Source: Flavobacteriaceae bacterium (GTDB taxonomy: Bacteria > Bacteroidota > Bacteroidia > Flavobacteriales > Flavobacteriaceae). From it: DNA of 64,000 nucleotides. Shown here piece after piece: positions 35,019-43,076 of this stretch. A model generated the notes under the pieces. The model was not told where the DNA came from and did no database searches. It saw nothing but the letters and a program-made list of their open reading frames with translations. Position numbers and translations under genes: made by a program. How positions within the stretch are numbered: the stretch's first letter is position 1; each line of letters starts with the position of its first letter. The stretch covers positions 1 through 64,000 of the forward strand of contig CANGWK010000010.1 in the NCBI GenBank assembly GCA_947457615.1, written 5' to 3'.

Positions 35019-36917
35019 ATGAGTGATGCAATAAAACACGAATGTGGAATTGCCCTTTTACGATTAAAAAAACCGTTAGAATTTTATAAAGAAAAATACG
35101 GATCTGCTTTTTACGGAATACAAAAAATGTATCTTCTAATGGAGAAGCAGCATAATCGTGGTCAAGACGGTGCTGGTTTTGCCTCTATTAAGTTGGATGT
35201 TGAAGCAGGTGAAAGATACATCAGTCGAGTTAGATCTAACGACGCACAACCCATCCAAGATGTATTTGCGCAAATTAACGAGCGTATTAATAATGAAATG
35301 GCTTCCCATCCAGAATATGCAGATGATGTAGCACTTCAAAAAGCTAAGATTCCTTACATTGGAGAATTGTTCCTTGGACATGTTCGTTACGGAACTTTTG
35401 GTAAAAATAATATTGAAAGCGTACATCCATTTTTGCGTCAAAACAATTGGATGCATAGAAATCTTATTGTTGCCGGCAACTTCAATATGACTAATGTTAA
35501 AGAACTTTTTAACAGTTTGGTTGAACTAGGTCAACACCCTAAAGAAATGGCAGATACAGTTACAGTCATGGAAAAAATAGGCCATTTCTTAGACGATGAA
35601 GTAACCGATTTATATTTGGAATGTAAGAATAATGGATTGTCTAAAAGAGAGGCCTCCCCTATTATTGCAGAAAAATTGGATATTGCTAAAATATTAAAGC
35701 GTGCATCTCGCGGATGGGATGGAGGATATGCTATGGCAGGATTGTTAGGCCATGGGGATGCCTTCGTCCTTAGAGATCCTGCAGGAATTAGACCTGCCTA
35801 TTTTTATGAAGATGATGAAATTGTGGTAGTTGCCTCTGAAAGACCTGTTATACAGACAGTGTTTAATGTGCCGTTTGAGAAAGTAGAAGAATTACTTCCT
35901 GGTAATGCTTTGATTATCAAAAAAAACAATAGCGTTTCAGTTCAAGAAATTAATACGCCTACAATTAAAAAAGCTTGTTCTTTTGAAAGAATCTATTTTT
36001 CTCGTGGTAGCGATGCGGAAATTTATCAAGAACGAAAAAATCTAGGAAAATTAATCCTTCCTGCTGTCTTAGAAGCTATAGAAAATGATACCGACAATGC
36101 TGTTTTTTCTTATATCCCGAATACTGCTGAAACTTCTTTTTACGGAATGATTGAGGCGGCAAACGATTTTTTAAACCAAAGAAAAAATCATTTTATTTTA
36201 AATAATCGAAAAACACTTACTAAAGAAAAATTAGAGGAGATATTATCTGTAAAAATTAGAACGGAAAAAGTTGCCATTAAAGATGCAAAACTTAGAACCT
36301 TCATTACTGAAGACAGTAGCCGAGACGATTTGGTTGCCCACGTATATGATGTGACCTATGGCGTAATAAAACCCACAGATAATTTAGTGATTATTGACGA
36401 TAGTATAGTAAGGGGAACTACTTTAAAAATGAGTATCCTTAAAATGATGGATCGCTTGCACCCAAAACGAATTGTTGTAGTTTCCTCGGCGCCACAAATT
36501 AGATATCCAGATTGTTATGGTATTGATATGGCTAAATTGGAAGGGCTTATTGCTTTTCAAGCTACAATGGCTTTATTGAAGGAACGGAATCTTTACCATA
36601 TTGTTGATGATGTTTACACTAAATGTAAATTGCAAGAAAACAAGGAAGATAAGGAAGTAATAAACTATGTTACCGAAATATATGCGCCATTTACAGATAC
36701 TGAAATATCTAATAAAATAGCCGAATTATTAACTTCCGAAACTATTCAAGCAGAAGTGAAAATTATCTTTCAAACTATAGGGAATTTGCACGAAGCGTGT
36801 CCTAAAAATTTAGGGGATTGGTATTTTACTGGTGATTATCCAACGCCAGGCGGAAACCGTGTCGTTAATCGAGCATTTATGAATTTTTATGAAGGAAAAA
36901 ACGCAAGAGCATATTAA
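35019..36917 (+). CDS. purF: Amidophosphoribosyltransferase (long form)
   Basis: This enzyme transfers glutamine amide nitrogen to PRPP, the first step of purine synthesis. The nucleophile is the cysteine of HECGIALLR, at position 9, so maturation must remove MSDAIKHE. The glutaminase part includes KQHNRGQDGAG and HVRYGTFG; the phosphoribosyltransferase site is VIIDDSIVRGTTL. At 632 residues it is longer than E. coli PurF (about 505), with insertions in the glutaminase part and an extended C terminus, a form I associate with Bacteroidota. A repeat and terminator separate it from the PfkB gene. Confidence 0.92.
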   Translation: MSDAIKHECGIALLRLKKPLEFYKEKYGSAFYGIQKMYLLMEKQHNRGQDGAGFASIKLDVEAGERYISRVRSNDAQPIQDVFAQINERINNEMASHPEYADDVALQKAKIPYIGELFLGHVRYGTFGKNNIESVHPFLRQNNWMHRNLIVAGNFNMTNVKELFNSLVELGQHPKEMADTVTVMEKIGHFLDDEVTDLYLECKNNGLSKREASPIIAEKLDIAKILKRASRGWDGGYAMAGLLGHGDAFVLRDPAGIRPAYFYEDDEIVVVASERPVIQTVFNVPFEKVEELLPGNALIIKKNNSVSVQEINTPTIKKACSFERIYFSRGSDAEIYQERKNLGKLILPAVLEAIENDTDNAVFSYIPNTAETSFYGMIEAANDFLNQRKNHFILNNRKTLTKEKLEEILSVKIRTEKVAIKDAKLRTFITEDSSRDDLVAHVYDVTYGVIKPTDNLVIIDDSIVRGTTLKMSILKMMDRLHPKRIVVVSSAPQIRYPDCYGIDMAKLEGLIAFQATMALLKERNLYHIVDDVYTKCKLQENKEDKEVINYVTEIYAPFTDTEISNKIAELLTSETIQAEVKIIFQTIGNLHEACPKNLGDWYFTGDYPTPGGNRVVNRAFMNFYEGKNARAY

Positions 36918-37007
36918 AATCATTCAAAAAGTGTATTTAATCGACTTTATCTGTAGTTGAACAATTTTATTTTGATGTAAGATTCCTGTGTACTTATATT
37001 TGTACCA

Positions 37008-37080
37008 CCATGAGATTAGTAGGTTAAGTTTATGGTAGATTTGGGGCAAAAAGGGTGAAAGAAATTTCACCCTTTTTATT
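37008..37080 (+). ncRNA. Putative small RNA, copy 1
   Basis: A promoter is present: TTG 36972-36974, 20 bases, TATATTTG 36995-37002, giving a predicted start near 37008. The transcript would end at an unusually strong terminator: AAAAAGGGTGAAA 37048-37060 pairs with TTTCACCCTTTTT 37065-37077 (13 bp) around a GAAA tetraloop. Upstream, ACCAT 37007-37011 can pair with ATGGT 37032-37036. The only open frame is MRLVG, so a non-coding RNA of about 70 bases is most likely. It matches no family I can name; expression is inferred. Confidence 0.65.
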
Positions 37081-37405
37081 TTTAATACGTTCGCTTTCTT
37101 TTTTTTCAGATATTCTTCTAACTGCTATTATTTACTTTGATTTCAAATGCGAGATATTTAAACTTCGTTATCAATATATAATTACAATTCCAAATTTGAG
37201 TTTCTCTTTAACTTCAGATAATTTTGATTATAAAAGTCTTTTGAAAATAAATAAATATTCAATTCGTCGAAAATTATAAGAATAGAAAAAAGAAAAAGTA
37301 TGTAATTGGAAGTAAAATTATAAAAATAGTGTATTTAAACGATTTTTACTGTCGTTGAACAATTTTATTTTGAGATAAGATTCCTACAGAGTTATATTTG
37401 TACCA

Positions 37406-37478
37406 CCATGAGATTAGTAGGTTAAGTTTATGGTAGATTTGGGGCAAAAAGGGTGAAAGAAATTTCACCCTTTTTATT
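37406..37478 (+). ncRNA. Putative small RNA, copy 2
   Basis: This is identical in its transcribed part to copy 1. Promoter elements are TTG 37370-37372 and TATATTTG 37393-37400; the terminator stem is 37446-37458 with 37463-37475. Flanking DNA has diverged (for example 36987-36993 against 37385-37391) whereas the core from the -7 box to the terminator has not, which suggests selection on the RNA or recent gene conversion. Its terminator also faces the converging gene at 37480-37983 and could end both transcripts. Confidence 0.65.
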
Positions 37479-37479
37479 T

Positions 37480-37983
37480 TTAATACATTCGCTTTACTTT
37501 AGATAAAAAAACCTCTTCAATAGGCGTTTTTATTTTCACTACTTCATCTGTGTTTTTATTTGGAATGGTCATTGAAAGGACATACTGTTTAATCTTCCAA
37601 CTATTATTAGTTAGTATTAAAACTCCAGACCCTCTGCAAATTTTCATTTGGGTATCTAATAATTCATCGAACCAAGCCGTTTTCCCATCCTCAGAAAAAT
37701 AAATATGTCTTTCTATTGGAGTAAAAAACCATGCTTTCCCTTTGTCAAAATAGGGCCTAGCAAATGCTTCAAATGCGGTTTTGTTCCAGTTTTCTGTTGC
37801 ATCAGTTCCAATAAAGATAGAGTCATCCGTTAAGTAGGAGAAATATTCTTTGAAATTTGCTGCTGCTGCTGCTTTGTGCCAATGATTTAAAGCAGAATTT
37901 ATCTCTTTTTTTGCGCTTTCTTGTGCATTCAGATAACAGTGTGCTAAAATAAGTAATGTCAATACGAGTTTTTTTGTATTCAT
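37480..37983 (-). CDS. SnoaL-like (NTF2-fold) secreted protein
   Basis: The 167-residue product has a signal peptide (KLVLTLLILAHCYLNAQ) and one NTF2-like domain: HWHKAAAAANFKEYFSYLTDDSIFIGTDATENW, then SEDGKTAWFDELLD and SGVLILTNNSWKIKQYVLSM. This matches the SnoaL-3 type of domain found in many secreted Bacteroidota proteins. The biochemical role is unknown. Its 3' end lies in copy 2 of the duplicated small-RNA unit. The divergent neighbour encodes an L,D-transpeptidase. Confidence 0.85.
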   Translation of the reverse strand: MNTKKLVLTLLILAHCYLNAQESAKKEINSALNHWHKAAAAANFKEYFSYLTDDSIFIGTDATENWNKTAFEAFARPYFDKGKAWFFTPIERHIYFSEDGKTAWFDELLDTQMKICRGSGVLILTNNSWKIKQYVLSMTIPNKNTDEVVKIKTPIEEVFLSKVKRMY

Positions 37984-38056
37984 GAGAATAAATAAATTAA
38001 ATTCTTGAGCATTTGTCTAGGTAAATGTAGTAACTTTAAGTAAAGTTAAGCTAAAG

Positions 38057-39646
38057 ATGAAAAAAACCAATGCCACTAGTTTATTTTTTTTATCGTTTTT
38101 ATTTTTGTTGGGTATCAGTAATGAATCTTGCCAAAACAAAAAGACAAATTTGAAGGGAATAAGGGACGACACTTTGAAAAAAGAAAAAGTCATAGCATTA
38201 AAACAATTCGACAGTACTTTAGTCGTAAGTTTTTATGATAAATATCCTGAATTATTACCTTACAAAAAACAAGCAGTTGAAATTTATCAGCAACAACATT
38301 ACAATTATATTTGGTATGATGGCAATGGTATCAGAGAAAATGCGGCAGTAATTTGGAATAAAATAAATAATTTGCAAGACGACGGGATAAAAACCTCAGT
38401 GCCTTATGAAAAAGTTTTTAAATCTAAATACGCTACTAAAACTCAGGCAGCCGATTCAGATATAGAAATTGCTTTAACATCGTATTATTTATTTTATGTA
38501 GATAAGGTTTTTCATGGAATTGATATTACAAAATCGAAAGGATTAGGATGGTATTTACCAAGAAATAAACCTACCTACTTGAATTATTTAGATTCATTAC
38601 TTATAGACGCTAAAAGTACTGATATGAGCTATTTAATACCTCAATATTATAAATTAAGAGAGTTATTGAAATACTATCGAAAGATTGAAAAAAAAGGAGG
38701 TTGGAATACTATTCCAGTTACACAAAAATTTACTTCCTTAAAATCTGGAGATACATCTTCATTCATCCCAGAAATACGAAAACGATTGTTTATAGAAGGC
38801 GACCTTTCCAATGACTCTAAAAGTCATTTTTATGACGAGGAACTGAAATTGGGTGTATTGAATTTTAAAAAACGAACTGGATTCAAGGCAGAGGTAGTGA
38901 TTCTTCCTAAACACATTGCTGAAATGAATATTCCAATTAGCGATCGAATAAAAACAATTATGGTGAATATGGAGCGGTGCCGGTGGGTTTCTAGCGGACT
39001 AACTAATTCAAAAGAGTTTATTGTAATTAATATACCCTCTTTCCAACTCACCTTTTTTAAGGATAAGAAACCTGTTTTAATTTCGAATGTGGTAGTTGGA
39101 AAAATGATGAATGAAACGGTCATTTTTAGTGGAATGATGAGTAATATTGTGTTTAGCCCATATTGGAATGTTCCAAACAGTATACTAAGAAAAGAGATTC
39201 TCCCTGCTTTACAAAAAAACAAAAACTATCTTTCACTTCACCAAATGGAATGGCATAACGGTGGTGTCAGACAAAAACCAGGACCTAAAAATTCATTGGG
39301 GTTAATAAAGTTTTTATTTCCTAATAATAACAATATTTATTTACACGACACTCCCTCTAAGAATTTATTTAAAGAAGAAACAAGAGCATTTAGTCATGGG
39401 TGTATTCGTGTTGAAAAGCCGGTTGAATTAGCAAATATAATTTTAAAAGAAGACCCTAATTGGACTCCAAAAAAAACATACGAGGCAATGCATACTAATA
39501 AAGAATCTTGGTACACTTTAAAAACTAAAATACCTGTATATATAGGATATTTTACCGCTTGGGTAGACAATAAAGGGAGGCTTAATTTTTACAAAGACAT
39601 TTACCAAAAGGATGGTAGATTATTTGAAATGTTAGCAAAGGACTAA
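38057..39646 (+). CDS. L,D-transpeptidase (YcbB type)
   Basis: This predicted envelope enzyme forms 3-3 cross-links or attaches proteins to peptidoglycan. The 529-residue protein starts with a hydrophobic signal (LFFLSFLFLLGISNESC) that could be a lipoprotein signal, though the residues before the cysteine are unusual. A YcbB-type N-terminal scaffold (YIWYDGNGIREN, FKKRTGFKAEV) precedes the YkuD domain with HDTPSKNLF and the catalytic SHGCIRVEKP (C449). The stop is directly adjacent to the end of the converging serine hydrolase gene. Confidence 0.92.
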   Translation: MKKTNATSLFFLSFLFLLGISNESCQNKKTNLKGIRDDTLKKEKVIALKQFDSTLVVSFYDKYPELLPYKKQAVEIYQQQHYNYIWYDGNGIRENAAVIWNKINNLQDDGIKTSVPYEKVFKSKYATKTQAADSDIEIALTSYYLFYVDKVFHGIDITKSKGLGWYLPRNKPTYLNYLDSLLIDAKSTDMSYLIPQYYKLRELLKYYRKIEKKGGWNTIPVTQKFTSLKSGDTSSFIPEIRKRLFIEGDLSNDSKSHFYDEELKLGVLNFKKRTGFKAEVVILPKHIAEMNIPISDRIKTIMVNMERCRWVSSGLTNSKEFIVINIPSFQLTFFKDKKPVLISNVVVGKMMNETVIFSGMMSNIVFSPYWNVPNSILRKEILPALQKNKNYLSLHQMEWHNGGVRQKPGPKNSLGLIKFLFPNNNNIYLHDTPSKNLFKEETRAFSHGCIRVEKPVELANIILKEDPNWTPKKTYEAMHTNKESWYTLKTKIPVYIGYFTAWVDNKGRLNFYKDIYQKDGRLFEMLAKD

Positions 39647-40660
39647 TTATGATTTATTGCTTTGATCTTTGTAAACAACTGCTGAAATTTCGCTAATAAG
39701 TTTTGAAAGGGTTGCGTTATCCTTTCCTTTAGTCATTACGGTAAGCATATAAGGCTTATCTTTAAGATAGACAATCGCAGATTCATGTAATTGTTTATCT
39801 ACAGGGGTTCCTGATTCTCCAAATTTATGTGCAATTTTTACTGAACCTGGTACTCCTTTTCTAATTCCATCATTGAAATCACATTTGTTTAATAATTCTG
39901 CGGCGTACTCCGAGTTATCAATTGACAAATAAGATGCATTGTAAATAGCTCTCATAAATAAGGAATATTGCTTAACAGTAAAGAAATATTGTTTCGCATT
40001 AACATTAGGCAATTCTAATTCTAAATCCTTAAATAATTTCAATAAAACCTCTGGTTTTAAATTATTATTTAATAAAGCAGTAGCATTATTATCTGAATTA
40101 GCTATCATATATTTTAGCAAATCTCTAACTTTATAAGCATTGCCTAATTGTATACCAGAAGATTTGTAAGCCACATTTTTATCAATATTAAAGGATTGAT
40201 TAAACAACAATTCTTTATCCAGAACTCCGGGGTGTTCTTCGTTCATTTTTAAATAGGCAATTAAAATTGGCACCTTAAAGAGCGAGCCCGGCTCGTAACT
40301 TTCCTCTTCATTAACTGTCATCCATTCATTATGTCTATATTCCTTTATGTAAACCGATGCTGAAGTTAGTCCTTGATAGGTCTTGTAATTTTGAATTAAA
40401 TCTGAAATTTCCTTTTTAGTATTTGCTAACCCATCACCTTCGCATACGTCATCTACAAATAATAAAGGTCTTACAAAAGGATACCCTGCTAGTCGTTCAA
40501 TTTTAGTGGTGCATGCATTTTTGGATTCTGAATACTCTAATATTTTATTTGCTTCTTTTTTATCAGAATAACTTGTTAAAGAATATGTAATTACTATAGC
40601 TAAAGCAACAGACACAATAGTGTAGACTAAAGATAATTTTTTTGAATATATTGAATTCAT
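39647..40660 (-). CDS. Serine hydrolase related to class A beta-lactamases
   Basis: The 337-residue membrane-anchored protein (hydrophobic segment residues 9-30) carries the three motifs of penicillin-interacting serine hydrolases: S126LFK129, S189DN191 and K279FG281. The glutamate of the class A omega loop (ExxLN) is not evident; the corresponding region reads LELPNVNAKQYF. True beta-lactamase activity is therefore doubtful. A D,D-peptidase-like or other envelope role is more likely, in keeping with the convergent L,D-transpeptidase. No resistance claim is made. Confidence 0.85.
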   Translation of the reverse strand: MNSIYSKKLSLVYTIVSVALAIVITYSLTSYSDKKEANKILEYSESKNACTTKIERLAGYPFVRPLLFVDDVCEGDGLANTKKEISDLIQNYKTYQGLTSASVYIKEYRHNEWMTVNEEESYEPGSLFKVPILIAYLKMNEEHPGVLDKELLFNQSFNIDKNVAYKSSGIQLGNAYKVRDLLKYMIANSDNNATALLNNNLKPEVLLKLFKDLELELPNVNAKQYFFTVKQYSLFMRAIYNASYLSIDNSEYAAELLNKCDFNDGIRKGVPGSVKIAHKFGESGTPVDKQLHESAIVYLKDKPYMLTVMTKGKDNATLSKLISEISAVVYKDQSNKS

Positions 40661-40891
40661 TTTATTCAGTACGTAATGATGTTAAAATGTAAAATTAAAT
40701 ATTATTTTTTTGTTAAAGTGTTAATTTTTCATAAAATCGAAGAAATTACAATTATTTAATATTGAGGATTGCTGTCTATTTTTTTATCTAATTGTAAAAC
40801 AAATATTTAACATTAAAATAATTGGATGCATTAAAATCATTTAATAAAGACTACCTTTATGAAAACTTGTCTTTTCAAGTAATAATCTAGA

Positions 40892-41485
40892 ATGGAAACA
40901 AGTTTTGAATCGCTAATAAACAGCTATATCACTAACAAAGTAGGAATATCGGAAGATTTTTTGAGTAAGGAACTTTGTCAAAACTTAGCAATCCATCTAT
41001 TACAATTAAATGCTGCCGATTTATTGAAAAATGCTTCAATTGGTAATGAATTAAAAACAGTGCAAAATAATTTAATACGAAGTGATAAAATACATTGGTT
41101 AGATAAATCCCATAACAATGAATTTGAAAATGCGTTTTTTGTTAAAATAGATGCTTTTGTAGCTTATTTAAATCAAAGTTGCTATACCAATATAAGTGGT
41201 TATGAATTTCACTATTCACTTTACGAAAAGGGTAGTTTTTACAAACCCCATTTTGATCAATTTGAAAACGATAAACAACGTCAATTCTCAATGGTAAGTT
41301 ATTTAAACCCTAATTGGCAACCTCAGGATGGCGGGGAATTGCATATCTATCAAAAGAATAATAATCAGATGATTTCTCCTACTGAAAGCAAAACGGTTTT
41401 CTTTAAAAGTGACGAACTAAAACACGAAGTTTTAGTAACCAATGAACAAAGACTAAGCGTTACTGGTTGGTTAAAAAGAGGTTGA
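40892..41485 (+). CDS. 2-oxoglutarate- and Fe(II)-dependent oxygenase (prolyl 4-hydroxylase-like)
   Basis: The 197-residue protein contains the double-stranded beta-helix motif: iron ligands His and Asp in YKPHFDQF, the distal His in ELKHEVLV, and the 2-oxoglutarate-binding arginine in QRLSVTGWL. MVSYLNPNWQPQDGGELHIY is typical of the prolyl 4-hydroxylase alpha-like group. The substrate is unknown, possibly a ribosomal or elongation-factor protein as in related bacterial enzymes. It is a single gene followed by a strong terminator. Confidence 0.92.
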   Translation: METSFESLINSYITNKVGISEDFLSKELCQNLAIHLLQLNAADLLKNASIGNELKTVQNNLIRSDKIHWLDKSHNNEFENAFFVKIDAFVAYLNQSCYTNISGYEFHYSLYEKGSFYKPHFDQFENDKQRQFSMVSYLNPNWQPQDGGELHIYQKNNNQMISPTESKTVFFKSDELKHEVLVTNEQRLSVTGWLKRG

Positions 41486-41492
41486 AATACAA

Positions 41493-41520
41493 AAAACCAC
41501 CTACCGAAGTAGGTGGTTTT
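41493..41520. terminator. Bidirectional terminator
   Basis: AAAACCACCTAC 41493-41504 pairs perfectly with GTAGGTGGTTTT 41509-41520 around CGAA. A and T flanks serve both the oxygenase gene from the left and the GDSL lipoprotein gene from the right. Confidence 0.88.
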
Positions 41521-41542
41521 GAAAATCTATAAGTTTCTTGTT

Positions 41543-43045
41543 TTATAAAGAGGCTGGAAAAAGTATTCTATAATTTCCTAGATCAACACCTTTCATATTT
41601 GACCCATATTTAGTATTTATCGCCTTAATAAATTCATTTGCAATTAATGCGTATCCTCTTGGGCTTGGATGTACCCCATCTAATGAAAATCCGCCACCAG
41701 TTACATATCCTGATGTTATAGTAAAGCCATTTGCAGTAATTCCTGTTGTGCTTATTTGTCTCATAGTTTCTTTAGCATCAAAAATTGCTAAATTGCTATT
41801 TGCCGCCGCTGTTGAAATTGTTACATTATAGGCATCTGTTGCAGTTTTAATTTTATCTGCCTCATCTATTGTTAACACTAAATTATCTTGAAGTGGATAA
41901 GAAACTCCTCTTGCATTAAATGGGCTTTGAGCCGAAGCTTCAATATTATTAGGAGGTTTAATCAAGGAGCTTGCTGTTAACAATATAAAGTCTCTTCCAG
42001 AAGAAGTGTTTTTTGCGTGTCTAGCCTTACCATATTGATTTCCTAAATAGGTAGCTAAAGGAACACCATAAGTAGGAGATAAAGCATTTTTTATATACAC
42101 GCTTAAATCAACTAATGTTTCGTCAACAATTAATAATGGATTTGTAGCTTCTGTAGTTGCTGGATTATTATCATCGGTTGTAATTGTTACAAATCTTGAG
42201 GGTTGATTTGCTCCTGCAGCAATTTGATTAATTACAGAAAACAATTGATTTAATGGTCCAGATTGGGCAGCTGGTAAAGCAGGAATCGGATTTGTAGGTA
42301 CAGTGGTAAACATTGGTAAAGTATTTACATAAGGTAAATTGGCAACAACTCCTTTTCTATCTCCAGCTGTTAGTTTAGTGATTAATCCATTATAAGCTGA
42401 ATTAAAAGTAGCTGTTGGTGTTATATCTGCATCATTTAATCCACCTGAAGAGGCATATCCAAATACATCGTTTCCTCCAATCCATAAGGAGAAAAAAGTA
42501 GGTGTCTGTTCAACTGCATCATCAACGATTGTTTTCATTGGGTTAGAAGCAAATCTTGCAAAATAAGGATTACCCATAGAACTTCCATAACCTGGATAAT
42601 CTAAATGAATACATTTAGCACCTGTAACACCCATGTTATTAAAATATCCAGTTAATATTGTAGTTGGATTTGTGCTTGAGGCTCCTGGAACTACTGCAGG
42701 TCCAGTTCCATCAAAATAGAATCTTGGAGTATAAGTAGAACTTCCTACAAAACCTCCAATATTATCTGCCATTAAAGGAGTTTTAAATTCTCCACCTCCA
42801 ACAAGCGCAAATTGTTGAGCTAAAATATTAGGATATGCTCCTTTTTGTCCTTCTATAAATAATGCGTTATCGCTAAATCCAGCGGTAAAAGAGTCTCCAA
42901 GCGCAACATATTTAGAGAAATCAGCGCTTCCTGATGTTAATGGCAATCCATCTGATGAATTAGCATCTATAGTTACATCATCATTTTTACTACAAGCTAC
43001 AAAGGTTAATGAAACCAGAAATAGCAATTTGAAATTTTTTATCAT
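41543..43045 (-). CDS. SGNH/GDSL family lipoprotein
   Basis: The 500-residue lipoprotein has a lipobox at FVAC (residue 18) and a GDSL hydrolase domain: block I VALGDSFTAGF, the glycine and asparagine blocks around FFSLWIGGNDVFGYA, and the C-terminal LDGVHPSPRGY with Asp and His. It probably sits on the outer membrane and acts on lipid or ester substrates. It follows the TonB-dependent receptor with a 31-base gap, so the two form a receptor-hydrolase pair for uptake or processing of some compound. Confidence 0.9.
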   Translation of the reverse strand: MIKNFKLLFLVSLTFVACSKNDDVTIDANSSDGLPLTSGSADFSKYVALGDSFTAGFSDNALFIEGQKGAYPNILAQQFALVGGGEFKTPLMADNIGGFVGSSTYTPRFYFDGTGPAVVPGASSTNPTTILTGYFNNMGVTGAKCIHLDYPGYGSSMGNPYFARFASNPMKTIVDDAVEQTPTFFSLWIGGNDVFGYASSGGLNDADITPTATFNSAYNGLITKLTAGDRKGVVANLPYVNTLPMFTTVPTNPIPALPAAQSGPLNQLFSVINQIAAGANQPSRFVTITTDDNNPATTEATNPLLIVDETLVDLSVYIKNALSPTYGVPLATYLGNQYGKARHAKNTSSGRDFILLTASSLIKPPNNIEASAQSPFNARGVSYPLQDNLVLTIDEADKIKTATDAYNVTISTAAANSNLAIFDAKETMRQISTTGITANGFTITSGYVTGGGFSLDGVHPSPRGYALIANEFIKAINTKYGSNMKGVDLGNYRILFPASL

Positions 43046-43076
43046 AATAGTATTATTATTAAGTTTTTATTGAAAT

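Larger units (their letters stand above)
36918..37479. other. Gap between purF and the SnoaL-like gene: duplicated small-RNA region
   Basis: This 562-base stretch contains two copies of a 167-bp unit (36931-37097 and 37329-37495) that align without gaps at a constant offset of 398 bases. The 95 bases 36994-37088 and 37392-37486 are identical. Between the copies, 37098-37328, I see only AT-rich DNA with no convincing gene. Copy 2 runs into the last codons of the SnoaL-like gene at 37480, and copy 1 carries the same 15 bases with one change, so the duplication included that gene's end. Confidence 0.85.

Noticed and set aside
37055..37279. Open frame of 74 codons between the small-RNA copies
   Set aside because: It begins within the terminator hairpin of small-RNA copy 1, has no recognisable domain, and is not open in the second copy.
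36931..37495. CRISPR array or IS ends from the two direct repeats
   Set aside because: Only two long copies, no short regular spacers, no terminal inverted repeats or transposase; the content is promoter plus terminator.
39647..40660. Antibiotic-resistance beta-lactamase
   Set aside because: Motifs SxxK, SDN and KFG are present but the class A omega-loop glutamate is not evident, and the context is cell-wall enzymes.
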